This document shows positions 22,796 through 30,786 of a DNA stretch of 64,000 nt, piece after piece; position 1 is the stretch's first letter, and each line of letters opens with the position of its first letter. The position numbers and the translations under genes were made by a program. Source of the stretch: a virus; IMG/VR virus record IMGVR_UViG_3300033143_005712, positions 1-64,000 of that record; one strand, 5' to 3'. The notes under the pieces were generated by a model that did not search any database, was not told the origin of the DNA, and saw only the letters and a program-made list of their open reading frames with translations.

Positions 22796-24826
22796 ATGAT
22801 ACCAGAACTGATAGACCTAACAAATTATTTCACCCATCTTGTTCAAAGTACTGCCAGCAGAAGTGGGTCTCCTGATGGAAACATTTTCTTTGACACAACG
22901 AATGGACGCATTGAACTGATAACTGCCGAAGAATTAGCTACTGTAGACCTATCAGGAGGTATAGGAACTGGAGCAATTCAAATTGATGTAGTGGCCACAG
23001 CAGGTACTTTCACAAGACTCTCTGGAAGCTTTTTAGATGATGGATTTATAGCTGACAGGTCATTTATTTCAAGTGTTTTTACTGAAGGAGGTAATAATAA
23101 TACTTTTATAATTGAATCAGTAACAGCTCTTGTTATTACTGTAACTGATAATACTGGCTTAGTAGATGAAACTGGCGGTGGAGATGAAGAAATTGACAGT
23201 GTTGCTGAAGATAATCCACTTACTCAACAGCTTGGAATTAAAAAAGAGGGATTGTATGCTTTTGAAAATCAGGAACGTAGAGTAGACGAAGAATTACGTA
23301 AGTTTGACAGATACTTTAAAGGTAGTTTCAAATTTGCTGGTGCTTATGAGCTTATCAGTGGGATGAAATATGATGATGCAGATGGTACTGATAGTGGACT
23401 TGCACTTAATTCAGCAGGAGATTCTGATGACAGAGTAAAAATCAGAGCATCAGGATGGATTGAAAGAGATACTGCAGGAGCTATTGGAAGAATTTACTAT
23501 GGTGTAAAATCACTTGGTAATATTGAATTACTTTCTCAACCTTATTACCAATTAGAAGATGGAGCAGTACCTGTTGATTTTGCAAAAGATGGAGACATTG
23601 ACGAAGCTATCCAAGTATACGGAGATAATGACATAGATGTAAATGCTTATGATACAACTGTAACTACTGGTGCTGCTCAGACAATTGATGTAGATAAAGA
23701 AACAGGAACATTTACAAGGTCAGCAGGAGATTATGAATCAGATGGATTTATAGTTGGACATCGTTTTGAAGCTGCGGGATTAACCCTTAACACTGAAACT
23801 TATACAGTTGCTTCTGTTACAACAACAGTAATTACTATTATAGCTGAAGAGTGGACACTCCTTACTGATGAAACAGGAGATGCTGATGAAGCCCTTACTG
23901 TAACAGGAATTGATGTAAGAACATATCTTTCAAATAAGATTCGCACATTTGCTTACAACTATGATGAAAAAGTTCTTGCAGATTCAGGAGTATCACAAAT
24001 GGATGGATACTATTCAGGATTTGCTCTTGGTGAATCTTCTCATCTTACAACAGGAAATTATACTCTTGCTGATGTTTATGGTGGTGCTCAAGTATCACCT
24101 TGGACAGGAATGGGACTTGAAGAACTCGATGTTGCACAAGAAGAAGGAGGATTTACAACTGCTAATGGATTTTTTACATGGGTAGTTAACAATACTGTTC
24201 CCGGTAATCTTGACCAAGTTGTTGCATTCCTTGATGCTCTTGCTCAGACAGATGATGATATCAATGACCATCTTAGTAATGTTACAAATGGAAAAAGAGT
24301 TGGTACTTGGTACACATATTCTGCCGAAGGTAAAATTCAACCGAGAGTTGGTACAGGAGCAGCAGGAGAAGGACTGTTTATTGAACAACTTGTAGGTACA
24401 GATAAAAACAGGGTTATCTTTACAGATGATGCTGGAAATACTAAAATATATCCTTCATATTCCAATGTTAGTGTAGCTGTCGGAGCTGATGCTGTAGGTG
24501 ATACATTATCTTGGTTTCATGCTTTCTTCCTTGATGGCCCTGCAGGAGCTGATTATAATACATCATTAGCACTTACTGTTGAAGATGCAAGTTCAGTGGA
24601 AATAAAAGGTAATGTGAATGGTTCAGGATTCAGAACAGGAAATAACATTCTCTTTGAATTTGACTGGTATCTTGACATTATAGGAGGCCCAATTGAAACA
24701 GATAAAGATTGTGTGTTTTTATGTGAAGGAGATGGTGGAGTTACTCAAGCTAAAACAATTTTCACATTAACGAATGCTGCATCAATTACAGCATCTTGTA
24801 CACCATTAGTTGAAAACAATGTATAA
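22796..24826 (+). CDS. Large structural protein with an internal domain duplication
   Basis: This 676-aa protein contains a domain of about 75 residues that occurs twice, at about residues 62-137 and 296-371. Both copies share 'GTFTR', a Gly-Asp-Gly-Phe-Ile segment, 'FI/RF', 'VTA/VTT', 'ITV/ITI' and a 'DETG' end. Between and after the copies are beta-rich segments with few charged clusters. It is probably an elongated virion fibre or baseplate protein. The repeat resembles concatenated beta domains seen in phage appendages, but I do not recognise a named family. Confidence 0.55.
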   Translation: MIPELIDLTNYFTHLVQSTASRSGSPDGNIFFDTTNGRIELITAEELATVDLSGGIGTGAIQIDVVATAGTFTRLSGSFLDDGFIADRSFISSVFTEGGNNNTFIIESVTALVITVTDNTGLVDETGGGDEEIDSVAEDNPLTQQLGIKKEGLYAFENQERRVDEELRKFDRYFKGSFKFAGAYELISGMKYDDADGTDSGLALNSAGDSDDRVKIRASGWIERDTAGAIGRIYYGVKSLGNIELLSQPYYQLEDGAVPVDFAKDGDIDEAIQVYGDNDIDVNAYDTTVTTGAAQTIDVDKETGTFTRSAGDYESDGFIVGHRFEAAGLTLNTETYTVASVTTTVITIIAEEWTLLTDETGDADEALTVTGIDVRTYLSNKIRTFAYNYDEKVLADSGVSQMDGYYSGFALGESSHLTTGNYTLADVYGGAQVSPWTGMGLEELDVAQEEGGFTTANGFFTWVVNNTVPGNLDQVVAFLDALAQTDDDINDHLSNVTNGKRVGTWYTYSAEGKIQPRVGTGAAGEGLFIEQLVGTDKNRVIFTDDAGNTKIYPSYSNVSVAVGADAVGDTLSWFHAFFLDGPAGADYNTSLALTVEDASSVEIKGNVNGSGFRTGNNILFEFDWYLDIIGGPIETDKDCVFLCEGDGGVTQAKTIFTLTNAASITASCTPLVENNV

Positions 24827-24828
24827 GA

Positions 24829-25371
24829 ATGGCTATAATCGGTTATATAGATGGCCTAAACAGGAGAATATATCTTGATGTAAGTACCATTAATACAGAA
24901 ATTGACCCGATGGATATTTACAAAGAGATGAGAACTCTGCGTAGAACTGACGAATCATTAAGAAATTTTGACCTCTTTCTCAGTGCTTCAGGTTACGAAT
25001 CTAAAGGTGGGGGTAAGTTTACTGCAAAACTTGTAAAGTGTTTGCTTGGAACAAGAATAGTACCCTATGATTATGCAACGTATCATGAAATTACGATTAC
25101 AGGTGAAATTATCACTGATGATGGTCAATCTGGAATTGCTTGTTTTGATAGGACACCATTGACTCCGGGCAACACTGTTGACATAAATTATGTACCACCT
25201 CAAGTTGAAGTAATAGAAGTGGATGTACCAACAGCTACTGAACCATTAACAGAAGAACAAATAAGAAGTGCTGTTTGGAATGCAGAAACTAGTAAATATA
25301 ATGTATTTGGTACTTTTGGAAAGAAAATAGCAACCATAGCTAGATATATAGCAGTAAGAAAAGTAAAATGA
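24829..25371 (+). CDS. Conserved phage structural protein before the lysis genes
   Basis: This is a 180-aa protein. The N-terminal part (IGYIDGLNRRIYLDVST, then DIYKEMRTLRR) and the C-terminal EEQIRSAVWNAETSKYN pattern are familiar from tailed-phage structural clusters of no assigned function. A Pro/Val-rich linker lies at residues ~125-145. The stop overlaps the next gene by 4 nt. It probably belongs to the appendage group. Confidence 0.5.
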   Translation: MAIIGYIDGLNRRIYLDVSTINTEIDPMDIYKEMRTLRRTDESLRNFDLFLSASGYESKGGGKFTAKLVKCLLGTRIVPYDYATYHEITITGEIITDDGQSGIACFDRTPLTPGNTVDINYVPPQVEVIEVDVPTATEPLTEEQIRSAVWNAETSKYNVFGTFGKKIATIARYIAVRKVK

Positions 25372-25688
25372 TGAATATAAAAAAAACGGGAAGCTGGTTT
25401 AAAGACAACCTTGTTGGTATTATTATAGGATGTCTACTTGCCTTTATTGCATGGAGTCAAAAATCTTACATTGAAGGCCAGCAAAAACTAAATATTATAC
25501 AACAAGAATTGAATCTTGAATTCATAAGTTCTACTGTTTTTAACAAAGGAAAATGTGAAATACTTGATGGTAAAGTAGCCTTAAATTCTGATGTTAATCT
25601 ATCGCAGGGAGTAACATTATTGTTCTATGGTCAAGAACTTGTTAAACATGATGTAGAAATTAAACATTTACAAGAAGATAAAAAATAG
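25368..25688 (+). CDS. Small membrane-anchored protein of the lysis cassette
   Basis: This 106-aa protein has a single N-terminal membrane segment at about residues 14-29, followed by a soluble domain with charged C-terminus. It opens a group of four membrane/lysis genes. It may be a holin partner, an antiholin or an envelope-fusion component; the sequence does not say which. It ends in TAG. Confidence 0.5.
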   Translation: MMNIKKTGSWFKDNLVGIIIGCLLAFIAWSQKSYIEGQQKLNIIQQELNLEFISSTVFNKGKCEILDGKVALNSDVNLSQGVTLLFYGQELVKHDVEIKHLQEDKK

Positions 25689-25698
25689 GAGGTTAAAA

Positions 25699-25944
25699 AT
25701 GAAAGAAGGAATAACAGGATTTTTGTATGAAACTCCAACAAAAAAATCAAGTAAAAGACTGATAGCATTGCTTTTCGCAATTTACTCAATGATAATGAGT
25801 GCAGTAGTATATTGGATATCAGGAGAATATGTTGCATTTATTGCAGTATGGGGTGCAACAACAGCAACTGTACTTATTCTTATAGGTGTCGGTAAAGCAC
25901 AAGAGAATGAAAGAAAGCAAATTGAAAATGGAAATAAAGAATAA
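25699..25944 (+). CDS. Holin-like membrane protein
   Basis: This 81-aa protein has two hydrophobic helices (about residues 20-38 and 42-62), a short positively charged N-terminus (KKSSKR) and a charged tail with Lys, Glu and Asn (KAQENERKQIENGNK). This is the class II holin layout, with both ends in the cytoplasm. The gene directly precedes and touches the endolysin gene (TAATGG). It is preceded by AGGAGGT-like bases (about 25687-25694), one of the few Shine-Dalgarno-like sequences in the window. It would permeabilise the inner membrane to release the peptidase. Confidence 0.7.
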   Translation: MKEGITGFLYETPTKKSSKRLIALLFAIYSMIMSAVVYWISGEYVAFIAVWGATTATVLILIGVGKAQENERKQIENGNKE

Positions 25945-26381
25945 TGGAACTACATGGAACATCATTTGTAATTGAAGAATTTGTACCTCCTATAACTTAT
26001 GGAAAATGGGGTAACCGGTCAACATGGTTTATAAACATGAAGGTTGTCCTTTTCTCCCAATGGTTAAAAGACAGATGTGGAGATGCTTCAGTTACAATCA
26101 ATGATTGGAAATGGGGTGGCCCATATCAATATTCAGGCTATAGACCACCTGACTGTGACATAGGAGCAAAAGAATCTTCTCACAAAAGAGGTCTTGCTAT
26201 TGATGTCAAAGTTAAAGGTTGGCATCCTGATAGAATTCGCAAGCTTATAAAGGATAACTTCAAGTTTCTTAATGAAAAGTTTGAAGTTTCTGGTTATGAG
26301 CTTGATACACCTACTTGGACTCATATTGATTTCAGGTGGACTAACAGTACTGTAATTTACGAAATACGAATACCAAAATGA
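25944..26381 (+). CDS. Endolysin, peptidase M15-type
   Basis: This is a 145-aa zinc peptidase-type endolysin. The M15 signature is complete: SGYRPPD, then H80 and D87 in SSHKRGLAIDV, and H127 and D129 in WTHIDFRW. H80, D87 and H127 are the expected zinc ligands. The family (D-Ala-D-Ala carboxypeptidase/endopeptidase type) cleaves peptide bonds in peptidoglycan. There is no signal peptide, so export depends on the holin encoded just upstream. It overlaps the next gene by 4 nt. Confidence 0.85.
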   Translation: MELHGTSFVIEEFVPPITYGKWGNRSTWFINMKVVLFSQWLKDRCGDASVTINDWKWGGPYQYSGYRPPDCDIGAKESSHKRGLAIDVKVKGWHPDRIRKLIKDNFKFLNEKFEVSGYELDTPTWTHIDFRWTNSTVIYEIRIPK

Positions 26382-27073
26382 AAACAAAAATATCTTATAT
26401 AGTAATAGCAATACTTGCTATAGTTATCATATTAATGATATTCTTTCGTGGTAATATAATGGACAAAATTGGAGAATCTCAAGTAGTTGTAACTACCCTA
26501 GAGATTCAGGATGAAGCTCTTCTGAAAGAAGTTATTGAGTATCGAAAATCTGTACCAATAATACTAGCAAAGGTTGATAGTCTTGAAGAGGTAATTGAGG
26601 ATGGAAAGAAGGAAATCATTGAAATCCATACTATCTATAAACAGCAGATTCAAATTATAAAAGAGAATGATGTTTGTGAAGATATGGAGTTCTTTAATGA
26701 ATATCTTGGTATTCGTGATACTCTACCTAAACTGGCAAAAATAGAGGGAAAGAAGGTAGTAATTATTAGTAAAGAACAACTCAAGAAGAGCAACTTAACA
26801 TTTGTAAGTCACGATGCTTATACTCAAGAAAGAGTAGTATTACTTGAGAATGCTGAAAACTATGAACTTGCTATTGATGAACTACAAGCAGCAAATGATA
26901 CCTTAAGTGTGGTAGTAATAAAACAAGATGTAAGAATTGAATTGAATAAAGATATCATTGTGGAAAAAGATAAGCAAATAGGTTTCTTCAAGAAAAGAGG
27001 CACAAAAAGAACAATAGGTGCTATCTTTGTTGGTATAGTGATTGGTGGAACTGCAGTATTAATTTTAAAATAA
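26378..27073 (+). CDS. Spanin-like protein with two membrane segments
   Basis: This is a 231-aa protein. The N-terminal membrane segment lies at about residues 6-24 and a second hydrophobic segment at about 211-230. The central ~180 residues are charged and coiled-coil-like (VDSLEEVIEDGKKEIIEI; VIKQDVRIELNKDIIVEKDK). Position right after holin and endolysin suggests a role in outer-membrane disruption. A protein anchored at both ends with a long periplasmic coil would be an unusual spanin, since i-spanins have one membrane segment and u-spanins a lipid anchor. The location supports lysis; the mechanism is inferred. Confidence 0.55.
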   Translation: MKTKISYIVIAILAIVIILMIFFRGNIMDKIGESQVVVTTLEIQDEALLKEVIEYRKSVPIILAKVDSLEEVIEDGKKEIIEIHTIYKQQIQIIKENDVCEDMEFFNEYLGIRDTLPKLAKIEGKKVVIISKEQLKKSNLTFVSHDAYTQERVVLLENAENYELAIDELQAANDTLSVVVIKQDVRIELNKDIIVEKDKQIGFFKKRGTKRTIGAIFVGIVIGGTAVLILK

Positions 27074-27080
27074 TAAAGTT

Positions 27081-27641
27081 ATGTCAATTTTTTCAGAAAG
27101 AATAAAAAGACTCGGTAACAGATTTGGTGTAAGAAATGTTAGTGACCTGAAGGATATTACAGGCAAGGAAACTTACTATGATTATGCAGTCTTGTTAGGT
27201 AGTTGGGCTGCAAATGATGGTGATGCTAGAGAATACTATTATGATGTAGATTCTCATGCAACAAGTGATGATGATTATGTCGTAAGACCTAACAGTATTG
27301 ATAATGATACACTACCCGGAAGATGGTTGAAAGTAAGAAAAAGAGGTACTATCATGTATAATGATGAACATTATATTGCTAGTGTAGCTGATACTCAATT
27401 TGTAGTTACTCATGATTTAGATACTAGAGAAGTAGGAGTTCAGGTTTGGATACTAAATCAAACCAATGGTGATTTTACAAGTGCTGATATACTATTAACA
27501 CCGGGAGTTGCCAATTATGTTGGTAATTTAAACATAGGAATCGAGAGTGCTTCAACAGTTAGGATTGTTATTGAGACTCCTATTGTTGCTAGTTACAGAA
27601 CTGTAATATTTGCTTCTAGTGCTCTTATGACTCCTCCGTAA
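27081..27641 (+). CDS. Small fibre-like structural protein
   Basis: This is a 186-aa protein. The N-terminal 40 residues are basic (SERIKRLGNRFGVRN). Residues ~40-95 have Asp/Tyr-rich beta hairpins (YYYDVDSHATSDDDYVV, RPNSIDNDT). The last ~80 residues are a beta domain (TQFVVTHDLDT, VGVQVWILNQ, TVRIVIETP), similar in style to that of the 18081-18545 product. It is probably a fibre or tail component. It sits between the lysis cassette and a nuclease gene that has its own promoter-like sequence. Confidence 0.5.
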   Translation: MSIFSERIKRLGNRFGVRNVSDLKDITGKETYYDYAVLLGSWAANDGDAREYYYDVDSHATSDDDYVVRPNSIDNDTLPGRWLKVRKRGTIMYNDEHYIASVADTQFVVTHDLDTREVGVQVWILNQTNGDFTSADILLTPGVANYVGNLNIGIESASTVRIVIETPIVASYRTVIFASSALMTPP

Positions 27642-27650
27642 AAAAGAAAA

Positions 27651-27693
27651 TTAATAATTATTAAGGATTTTCTTTGCTTTGTGAGTATATTTG
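27651..27693 (+). promoter_or_regulatory. Putative promoter ahead of the nuclease gene
   Basis: TATATTTG (27686-27693) fits the Bacteroidales TAnnTTTG -7 consensus and ends 5 nt before the ATG at 27698, so the transcript would be nearly leaderless. TTTG occurs at 27673-27676, but its spacing is shorter than the usual -33. A perfect 14-bp palindrome, TTAATAATTATTAA (27651-27664), lies upstream and could be an operator. Confidence 0.4.
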
Positions 27694-27697
27694 TAAG

Positions 27698-28462
27698 ATG
27701 ATGACATCTAAAGAAATAAAAAATAAATACACTGACCTAAAATTTGATGAACCTACGCATGAATATACTGTAAATGGAAAACGACTAATCGCAGCATCAA
27801 ATGTAGTTCACGGATTCGTGGATGAATTTGATACTCAAGGAATTGCACAAGCAGTGGCAAACAGAGATGGAAAGACAAAAGAAGAAGTAATTCAAGGATG
27901 GGATGACATCAACAAGAAGGCAATCAACTTAGGGAACGAGACACACCTCTTCGCTGAGAAATATGCTTATGCAAGATTCGTAGAAGGTTCAGATTTATCT
28001 GAACATATTGCAGATACTCCACAAAAAATAGCTGTAATTAAATATTGGAATGATATGCCAAATCATATCACACCCGCAGGCTTTGAACTTCAAATGTATT
28101 CAAAAAACTATGGGTTCGCAGGAACTTGTGACATACTGTTGTATAACTCTATTACTCAGAAGTATATACTTGCAGATTATAAAACAAATAAGAACATTTT
28201 CAAGAATTATAAAGAAAAGATGATGTTACCACCTTTCCATTATATGCTTGATATGTACTACAACCATTATCAAATACAACTATCACTATATCATATGTTG
28301 CTGGAAGAGGCTGGATTTGAAGTTGAATCGAGGCAAATTGTATGGTTACAGTCTGATAGTAGCTATGTTATTTATGGAACAAAAGATTTCGGAAAAATGC
28401 TAAAAACTTATTTTAATGAAGATTGGAGACGTAATACAGCGTGTATCGAGTTTGTACTCTAA
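27698..28462 (+). CDS. PD-(D/E)XK nuclease (RecB/Cas4-like)
   Basis: This is 254 aa from ATG 27698. A TTG 24 nt upstream is unlikely. The RecB-type motifs are visible: an N-terminal GNETHLFAEKY helix, D145 in GTCDILL, D160-x-K162 in LADYKTNK, and a later Gln in YQIQLSLYHML. There is no Cys cluster, so it is not a full Cas4 with an Fe-S domain. It may process DNA ends during recombination or packaging, or degrade host DNA. It is embedded among virion genes and preceded by a promoter-like element and a palindrome, which suggests timing independent of its neighbours. Confidence 0.8.
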   Translation: MMTSKEIKNKYTDLKFDEPTHEYTVNGKRLIAASNVVHGFVDEFDTQGIAQAVANRDGKTKEEVIQGWDDINKKAINLGNETHLFAEKYAYARFVEGSDLSEHIADTPQKIAVIKYWNDMPNHITPAGFELQMYSKNYGFAGTCDILLYNSITQKYILADYKTNKNIFKNYKEKMMLPPFHYMLDMYYNHYQIQLSLYHMLLEEAGFEVESRQIVWLQSDSSYVIYGTKDFGKMLKTYFNEDWRRNTACIEFVL

Positions 28463-29096
28463 AGGTGCAGACACAGATGAGACAAGACTCAGCCGAAGGC
28501 ATATTTATAATAAATTGCTTACGGTCAGAGCTACACATACAATACAGAGATTGAATCAAGGAAGACCTTTCAGTGAATGGGATTTACAACCTTTACATTG
28601 TATTTCTATGATTGAGCAGAAAGCTATTCCTTGTGGAGCAAGTTACAAATGTCCATTTATGAAGAGTGCAAGTCCTATTCCTTCAGCCCTCACTAATAAC
28701 GATACTGAAAATGTAGCAGTTATGAGCTTTGATGGACTAGTTACTTTCAGCAGAACAAGTTTTGAGACTTACAAGTATCTGACGGGAAACAAGTATGGAT
28801 ATAAAAAACCATTCTATTTTATTCACGACAACTATCTTTATCTTATAAATAGTAGAATGGGAAAGGCTCACATGCACGCAATTTGGCGTGACCCAATTGA
28901 AGTTTGGAGAATGCATTTGGCTAATCAAGAAAAGAGTACTTGTTTTGATAATAATGATGTAGAGTTTTTTACACCGGAAGAAATGATTGAAGGTATTGTA
29001 AGAGTAGCTCATGATGAGCTTGTGAAAGACTTTATTCAAATGACAGAAGATATTACAAATGATAGTAAAGATAGCCTATTACAAGGAACACGATAA
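28416..29096 (+). CDS. crAss-like neck/ring protein
   Basis: This 226-aa protein begins MKIGDVIQRVSSLYSKG followed by ETRLSRRHIYNKLLTVRATH. I recognise this N-terminal pattern from crAss-like virion clusters, where it precedes the IHF-like and tail-stabilisation genes. It overlaps the nuclease gene by 47 nt, more than is usual here; there is no later ATG before the conserved N-terminal pattern, so the overlap is probably real. It would form part of the head-tail connector. The connector assignment rests on gene order and on pattern memory, not on a motif with known chemistry. Confidence 0.6.
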   Translation: MKIGDVIQRVSSLYSKGADTDETRLSRRHIYNKLLTVRATHTIQRLNQGRPFSEWDLQPLHCISMIEQKAIPCGASYKCPFMKSASPIPSALTNNDTENVAVMSFDGLVTFSRTSFETYKYLTGNKYGYKKPFYFIHDNYLYLINSRMGKAHMHAIWRDPIEVWRMHLANQEKSTCFDNNDVEFFTPEEMIEGIVRVAHDELVKDFIQMTEDITNDSKDSLLQGTR

Positions 29097-29575
29097 TGCC
29101 GGGATACTACAAAAGAAGAAAAGAACTGCTATCGTTGATAACGAGTTACGAGGATTGCCTCATAGACGTTACAAAAAAGGAATATCTCGCCATAACGGAA
29201 GGTTTTATGAATTTCATAGGCCAAAAGCTATTAAACGGAGAGGAGATAATATTACCTGTCGCAATGGGTAGGCTCGAAGTACAAGGACGTAAACAGAATA
29301 TAAGAGTTGAAGGTAATAAGATTAAAGGATTAGCACCAGATTGGAAGAGTACAATAGAATTGTGGAACAGAAATCCTGAAGCGAAGAAAGAAAAGAAAAT
29401 AATTTACTTTTTTAACGAACATTCTAAAGGAGTACGATACAAAATCAAATGGACAAAAACCAAGATTCCATTGATATTCAAGAGTGTTCTGACATTCAAA
29501 GCTATAAGACCTGTTAAAAGAGGTGTTTCAAAGAATGTCAATGAAGGAAAAGAATACATAATACTAAACGATTAA
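29096..29575 (+). CDS. IHF/HU-like structural protein
   Basis: This is a 159-aa protein. An N-terminal helix (TKKEYLAITEGFMNFIGQKLL) is followed by NGEEIILPVAMGRLEVQGRK. This is the helix plus beta-arm start of the IHF/HU fold, as found in the IHF-like subunits of crAss-like phages. The rest is basic, with strands (KKIIYFFNEHSKG, RYKIKWTKTK). In other crAss-like phages IHF-like genes lie next to the tail-stabilisation gene, as here. It could bind DNA at the portal/neck or be purely structural. Confidence 0.65.
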   Translation: MPGYYKRRKELLSLITSYEDCLIDVTKKEYLAITEGFMNFIGQKLLNGEEIILPVAMGRLEVQGRKQNIRVEGNKIKGLAPDWKSTIELWNRNPEAKKEKKIIYFFNEHSKGVRYKIKWTKTKIPLIFKSVLTFKAIRPVKRGVSKNVNEGKEYIILND

Positions 29576-29578
29576 ATT

Positions 29579-29785
29579 ATGGACAAGATAGAAACAGTAT
29601 CCGGCAATATAAGAAAATCTGTTACCGTAAGGAAGATTGAAAATGGATATCTTATTACTAGGTATAAGTCTTGGGAAGACAAAGACGGAGATTATCATAG
29701 TGAAGATAAAGAATTTTTTTCAAAAACCAATCCTCTCGAAGATGTAGAAATACCTTTGGCTGAGAGTTTTGATATGGAGGACTAA
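29579..29785 (+). CDS. Small acidic protein between neck genes
   Basis: This 68-aa protein starts 3 nt after the previous stop and ends 2 nt before the next start, so it fits the operon tightly. The N-terminal half is strand-like (SVTVRKIENGYLITRYK). The C-terminal half is acidic (YHSEDKEFFS, then VEIPLAESFDMED). The family is not recognised. Confidence 0.5.
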   Translation: MDKIETVSGNIRKSVTVRKIENGYLITRYKSWEDKDGDYHSEDKEFFSKTNPLEDVEIPLAESFDMED

Positions 29786-29787
29786 CT

Positions 29788-30786
29788 ATGCAATTTACAA
29801 CTATGGATAGAATCTTTACTAAGGTTCTAAGGGATTTGCCCGGTAGTGAAGTTGATGAAGTTGATATTATTGAGTGGACAGGTGAAGCACTTGAATTTAT
29901 CAATGCTATCAGGGCCAAAGAGGAAGCTGTTGCTTTTCTCAAAGTAAAGAATTATCAGACAGAGATTCCAACAAACCTCCACAATATAATTCAAATTGCT
30001 TTGAATACAATGGTAGAAGACCCTGAAACAGAAGCAGTTGTTGATGAAGAAGAAGACGAAGTTCTTGAACCAGAAATAGATTATCCTGTTTGTATTGATT
30101 CTTGCGGAATGCCATATGATGATTATGATGTAGCATACTACAGACCTTACTTTGACCTACAGTATGAATATTATGGTTGGAGAGGTACAACAGCATATCA
30201 AAGATGTTACATACCGGTCAGGTTAAGTAATCATGTTTTTTTCAATTCGCTGGTTTGTTCTCAGGATGGTACTGATTGTGGGGCTACTGATATAAGTGGA
30301 GATGTAACTGGTATATATCATACAAAGACACCTGAATATACTGTAATTGCAGGTAAGGTACTAAGGTTTAATTTTGAAAAAGGACTTATAGCTCTTGCTT
30401 ATAACAGAAATATGCAGGATGAGAATGGTCTTCCAATGATACCTGATAACATTTCTTTTACTACTGCAATTGTATCTTATATCATAATGCGTCAGATGAA
30501 AAGAGAATTATATACAGGACGAGATGGTGCAAGAGGTAAACTCAATGAGGCAAACAAAGATTGGAATTGGTATGTAAAACAAGCTAGTAACAAATCTCTT
30601 ATTCCTCAAGGAGTTGATGAGTTGGAAAATATCAAGAATCAGAGAAATTATATTATACCACGCAGGAATGTTTATCAGAATTACTTTGGCAATCTGAATA
30701 ACAAAGAAATTAAGAATATCTTGCATACTGAACGCAGAAACAACGCTTATTATGGCTCAAGACAACATACATCAGACACCACATAA
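29788..30786 (+). CDS. Tail-stabilisation/ring-type neck protein
   Basis: This is a 332-aa protein. The N-terminal helix pattern MDRIFTKVLRDLPGSEVDEVDIIEWTGE is typical of the crAss-like protein compared with the P22 gp4 tail-stabilisation protein. An acidic insert (EEEDEVLEPE, about residues 87-97) precedes a Cys/Tyr-rich segment (CIDSCGMPYDDYDVAYY). The C-terminal part is beta-rich followed by helices. It lies immediately before the muzzle gene and overlaps it by 35 nt, the expected neck-tail order. Confidence 0.65.
   Translation: MQFTTMDRIFTKVLRDLPGSEVDEVDIIEWTGEALEFINAIRAKEEAVAFLKVKNYQTEIPTNLHNIIQIALNTMVEDPETEAVVDEEEDEVLEPEIDYPVCIDSCGMPYDDYDVAYYRPYFDLQYEYYGWRGTTAYQRCYIPVRLSNHVFFNSLVCSQDGTDCGATDISGDVTGIYHTKTPEYTVIAGKVLRFNFEKGLIALAYNRNMQDENGLPMIPDNISFTTAIVSYIIMRQMKRELYTGRDGARGKLNEANKDWNWYVKQASNKSLIPQGVDELENIKNQRNYIIPRRNVYQNYFGNLNNKEIKNILHTERRNNAYYGSRQHTSDTT

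Noticed and set aside
20341-25688. Stop-codon recoding as seen in some crAss-like phages
   Set aside because: TAG ends genes at 20853 and 25688, TGA ends many others, and long ORFs are open under the standard code.
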